From an uncultured Opitutales bacterium (GTDB lineage Bacteria; Verrucomicrobiota; Verrucomicrobiia; Opitutales; Intestinicryptomonadaceae), in contig CALXLM010000008.1 of assembly GCA_944389195.1 (NCBI GenBank), positions 29,307 through 93,306 of the forward strand: DNA of 64,000 nucleotides, written 5' to 3'. The notes under the pieces are model-generated. The model did no database searches and was not told where the DNA came from. It saw only the letters and a program-made list of their open reading frames with translations. Positions 63,438 through 64,000 of the stretch are shown piece by piece. Positions within the stretch are counted from its first letter, which is position 1. Each line of letters opens with the position of its first letter. Made by a program: the position numbers and the translations under genes.

Positions 63438-63959
63438 TTAAAAGATTTTGAAGCTTTCGCGACATTGAAAGTCTCCAAATGTAAAGCCATTTATGAAGGC
63501 TTCCAGCATTTCGCTTGTAATTGACGAAATAAATATGCGCGGCGAATACATATTCATTAGCAAACTTAGCTTCTGCCTGTAATAGCGTATCGTGGCTGCG
63601 CGTAATTTTCGCAAATCGCAATCCTTACGGTATTCTTCAACGCATTCAATTAGGCTCTGGTCGCAGGCGGGCTTTGCGCGTATTAGCTAGGTAAAACTTG
63701 TCTCCAGTTCGCACAACTCCATGCCGCGGATAAAACATTCGCGTTTTAGGCGTATAAATATGTCCTTTTCGGCGGTTGAAATTTCGTAAGAGGATGCCCG
63801 CTCTTTACCTTCGCCGCCCATCTCAGCCAAAAATTGCATGGCGTCCATTCTTGCGCTAAATGAACGCGATGTGCGCTTGTTGGAGGAGCTATCATAGTAG
63901 CGGACTATAAAGGGGCGGGCTTTCTTGGGTCTGTAATTTAGTCTGGGAAATTTATCCAT
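63438..63959 (-). pseudogene. Decayed tyrosine-integrase gene, N-terminal part only, with an in-frame TAG
   Basis: Residues 1-90 (RPKKARPFIVRYYDSSSNKR, then a helix) look like the arm-type DNA-binding domain of phage-like tyrosine integrases. The frame then hits a TAG at 63689-63687 and, in the same frame, continues for 82 more residues (SLIECVEEYRKDCDLRKL, TIRYYRQKLSLL, ITSEMLEAFINGF) that match a core-binding helical domain, ending in TAA at 63440-63438. No catalytic Arg/His/Tyr domain follows, because the tRNA gene lies only 121 bp beyond. So the gene is a truncated remnant, with TAG probably replacing a Tyr codon (TAC or TAT). It points at tRNA-Val, as integrated elements often do. Confidence 0.7.
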
Positions 63960-64000
63960 AGGTCAAAATAGGGTTATATTTTGAGTTTAGTCTCCCCGCT

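Noticed and set aside
1..64000. CRISPR arrays, intact prophage, transposases, ribosomal RNA
   Set aside because: No regularly spaced repeats, no transposase or phage structural genes, and no rRNA-like stretch are seen; the only mobile-element trace is the integrase remnant.

Overview
The window is about 64 kb of bacterial chromosome, moderately GC-rich, using the standard genetic code. No hallmark pins the taxon. The best fit is an anaerobic member of Verrucomicrobiota (Opitutia/Puniceicoccales-like): there are many large secreted glycoside hydrolases, a type II inorganic pyrophosphatase with regulatory domains, a glycyl-radical enzyme (an oxygen-sensitive chemistry), LVIVD-repeat and TPR/transglutaminase exported proteins, many starts without a Shine-Dalgarno sequence, and an integrase remnant with the N-terminal layout common in that phylum. 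This placement is inference.

Region 1 (1-15045) mixes glycan use and housekeeping: a 5'-cut GH2-like protein, argS with a PduO-type cobalamin adenosyltransferase, a DUF456 membrane protein, an alkaline-phosphatase-superfamily enzyme, a FucP-like transporter, an exported esterase, and a three-gene operon (lipoprotein GH5-like glycosidase, mannonate dehydratase, SMP-30 lactonase) that could carry mannose or a related sugar to 2-keto-3-deoxygluconate. Region 2 (15186-19244) holds rpsT, a bifunctional-nuclease-domain protein, dus, trmH and dprA. Region 3 (19345-28358) holds a very large secreted glycosidase, a six-hairpin glycosidase with a one-base frameshift, a small ribbon-helix-helix protein with what looks like its own operator, and a coupled metallophosphoesterase/transglutaminase-TPR pair.

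Region 4 (28511-38677, all minus strand) is metabolic core: a phosphohexomutase, glyA-rpiB-phosphatase, nnr-acpS-pdxJ, and the TrkH/TrkA potassium system. Region 5 (38778-48794) has an exported LVIVD beta-propeller, the tightly coupled pyrB-pyrC-CPBP protease-thiL operon, an unrecognised exported 549-residue protein and a DEAD-box helicase.

Region 6 (48919-63173) is the most interesting part: galM, a short glycyl-radical-enzyme activase, an unassigned 689-residue glycyl radical enzyme, a sugar:H+ symporter, two tandem GH106-like alpha-L-rhamnosidase paralogues and a regulated Mn-dependent pyrophosphatase, all on one strand with overlapping or near-overlapping ends at several junctions. It reads as release of a deoxy-sugar (or related sugar), uptake, epimerisation and a radical step of unknown chemistry. 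Region 7 (63241-64000) is tRNA-Val(GAC) followed by a decayed tyrosine-integrase gene pointing at the tRNA, the scar of an old integration.
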